Positions 18,548-19,522 of a stretch of 19,522 nucleotides of DNA are shown one piece after another. Both the position numbers and the translations under genes were made by a program. Every line of letters starts with the position of its first letter. The stretch's first letter is position 1. Below the pieces are notes generated by a model. It did not search any database, was not told where the DNA came from, and saw only the letters and a list, made by a program, of their open reading frames with translations. Origin of the DNA: an uncultured Candidatus Melainabacteria bacterium (GTDB lineage: Bacteria > Cyanobacteriota > Vampirovibrionia > Gastranaerophilales > Gastranaerophilaceae); assembly GCA_934700335.1 (NCBI GenBank), contig CAKUXM010000025.1:1-19522 (forward strand), given 5' to 3'.

Positions 18548-19522
18548 CTATTCTCCTCTTCTTCTTCTCTCTCTATTTTGTCTACCACCGTTTGATTGAC
18601 GATAATTCAAATCTTTATAATTGATATTTTCGTCGTTGAATTTTTGGCGTAACATTGGCAATTGAGTTCTCAAGAATTGTTCAACCGCCTTGTCTCCTGG
18701 TAAAAATTCTGCTGAAATCTTACCCTCTCTATCTATCTTTATAATGACAGAAATATTTTTGTCAAAATCTATTCTAAAAGGTTTGTTAGTTTTTGCAGCT
18801 TCACCAATCATGTCAGCTAAGGCTTTTGAAACTCTAGTTGTTTGTTGAGCTTCGTCTGCTTGTTGTAAATCTTGTAAAATTTGTGTTGTAGTGTCCGTAG
18901 CTGTTTGACCTGTTTCTTGATTATTCTTTACTAATTCAATAAAGAAATTAGCATCTTGTTCAGTCATCTTTAGTTGTTTAGTTTCAACTTTTTTTGGTTG
19001 AATTTTTTGAACATCTAAAGATTTCAATTCTTTTTGAACAGATTTAGCCTCTTGAGCCGTTTCAACAATTGCTGCTAAATCGTCAATTTCTGCAATTCTT
19101 TCATTGATTACATTTTTAACATCTTCTGTTGCAGCTAAGTTTTGAACTTTGTTCAAATTGTAGTAATTTTTAATTTCTTCTGTTAAAAGAGTGTTGTCAT
19201 CAATCATAGAAACATCTTTTGATTTCAAATTTTCAACAGTATCTTCTGACATAATTTCAGTCAAGAATTTGTTCAAATCTTCTAATGGTTGTTTCTTTTC
19301 AGGTTCAACAGCTGTTCTGCCAATCGTTGTAGGTTTTAACTTTATATCTTGAGTAGATTTCACTTCAAGAGTTGGAGTAGCTGATTGTTTTTGTTCAAAT
19401 GTAGGATTTTCAGCCTTTTGTTCAATGACTGGTTCTTGTTCAACCTTTGGTTCAAACTTCATTTCAACTTTTGGCTCAACTTGTTGTTTTACTTCAAGCT
19501 TAGAGTCAATTTTCATTTCTGG
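18548..19522 (-). CDS. fliK: FliK-like hook-length control protein, N-terminus outside window
   Basis: FliK measures hook length and switches export specificity. The visible 324 codons begin with a Glu/Lys/Pro/Val repeat region (PKVEMKFEPKVEQEPVIEQ), continue as a charged helical middle, and end with a domain (about 240-305) FRIDFDKNISVIIKIDREGKISAEFLPGDKAVEQFLRTQLPMLRQ, matching the FliK C-terminal pattern of two strands followed by a helix. The last residues NRERRRRGE are strongly basic. An in-frame ATG lies at 19514-19516, but it has no ribosome site, the frame stays open to the right edge (…PEM), and the repeat pattern runs through it, so the true start is probably outside the window. It is co-transcribed with the axial protein gene 3 bp downstream. 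Confidence 0.7.
   Translation of the reverse strand, partial: PEMKIDSKLEVKQQVEPKVEMKFEPKVEQEPVIEQKAENPTFEQKQSATPTLEVKSTQDIKLKPTTIGRTAVEPEKKQPLEDLNKFLTEIMSEDTVENLKSKDVSMIDDNTLLTEEIKNYYNLNKVQNLAATEDVKNVINERIAEIDDLAAIVETAQEAKSVQKELKSLDVQKIQPKKVETKQLKMTEQDANFFIELVKNNQETGQTATDTTTQILQDLQQADEAQQTTRVSKALADMIGEAAKTNKPFRIDFDKNISVIIKIDREGKISAEFLPGDKAVEQFLRTQLPMLRQKFNDENINYKDLNYRQSNGGRQNRERRRRGE

Overview
The window looks like chromosomal DNA of an AT-rich, flagellated bacterium using the standard code and clear Shine-Dalgarno sites at most genes. The combination of an incomplete and divergent flagellar gene set, a very low G+C content, and a protein with the N-terminal pattern GIAANQARLMTLTARQND suggests a gut member of the non-photosynthetic cyanobacterial sister group (Melainabacteria/Vampirovibrionia, Gastranaerophilales-like). 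That assignment is inferred from memory of these genomes and needs a database search. Left part (1-8323), housekeeping genes with a small accessory island. The 5' 572 codons of fusA (EF-G) run leftward off the window. Divergent from it are a stand-alone AICAR-transformylase-like protein that has lost usual active-site residues and an Fsr-like MFS transporter. Next comes an unlabelled 250-bp locus (about 4019-4314): a tiny hydrophobic ORF with a sequestered ribosome site, long-range inverted repeats, and a strong antisense promoter (TTGCGC-17-TATAAT) whose RNA would end at a perfect 12-bp hairpin inside the ORF. This is the architecture of a type I toxin-antitoxin system. It abuts an XRE regulator, a 22-bp perfect operator palindrome and a divergent 53-aa gene. 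Then follow alr, a shortened lipoamide dehydrogenase, lipA and a small membrane-anchored protein, ended by a 34-bp perfect palindromic terminator. Middle part (8323-15712), flagellar cluster. A 178-aa helical protein on the minus strand and the fliE-fliF-fliG-like-fliH-flhA-yidD operon on the plus strand diverge from a 314-bp control region with a sigma-28-type promoter facing each way. fliE, fliF, fliH and flhA are clear. The gene in the fliG position is strongly diverged. yidD sits directly after flhA. A third, near-perfect sigma-28 promoter precedes a 51-aa ORF that resembles the core of RNA polymerase omega. Right part (15713-19522), small genes and minus-strand flagellar genes. A G+C-rich nested-hairpin element, a 69-aa Cys protein and a short dispersed-type repeat lead to a shared terminator. 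On the minus strand are a 283-aa protein containing one annexin-like repeat with the residues and spacing of a type II calcium site, three tandem hairpins, a FlgE/F/G-family axial protein, and the C-terminal part of a FliK-like hook-length protein that runs off the right edge. The genes work together as a flagellar basal body, export and hook set. Best candidates for something undescribed are the type I toxin-like locus with its XRE neighbour and the annexin-repeat protein.
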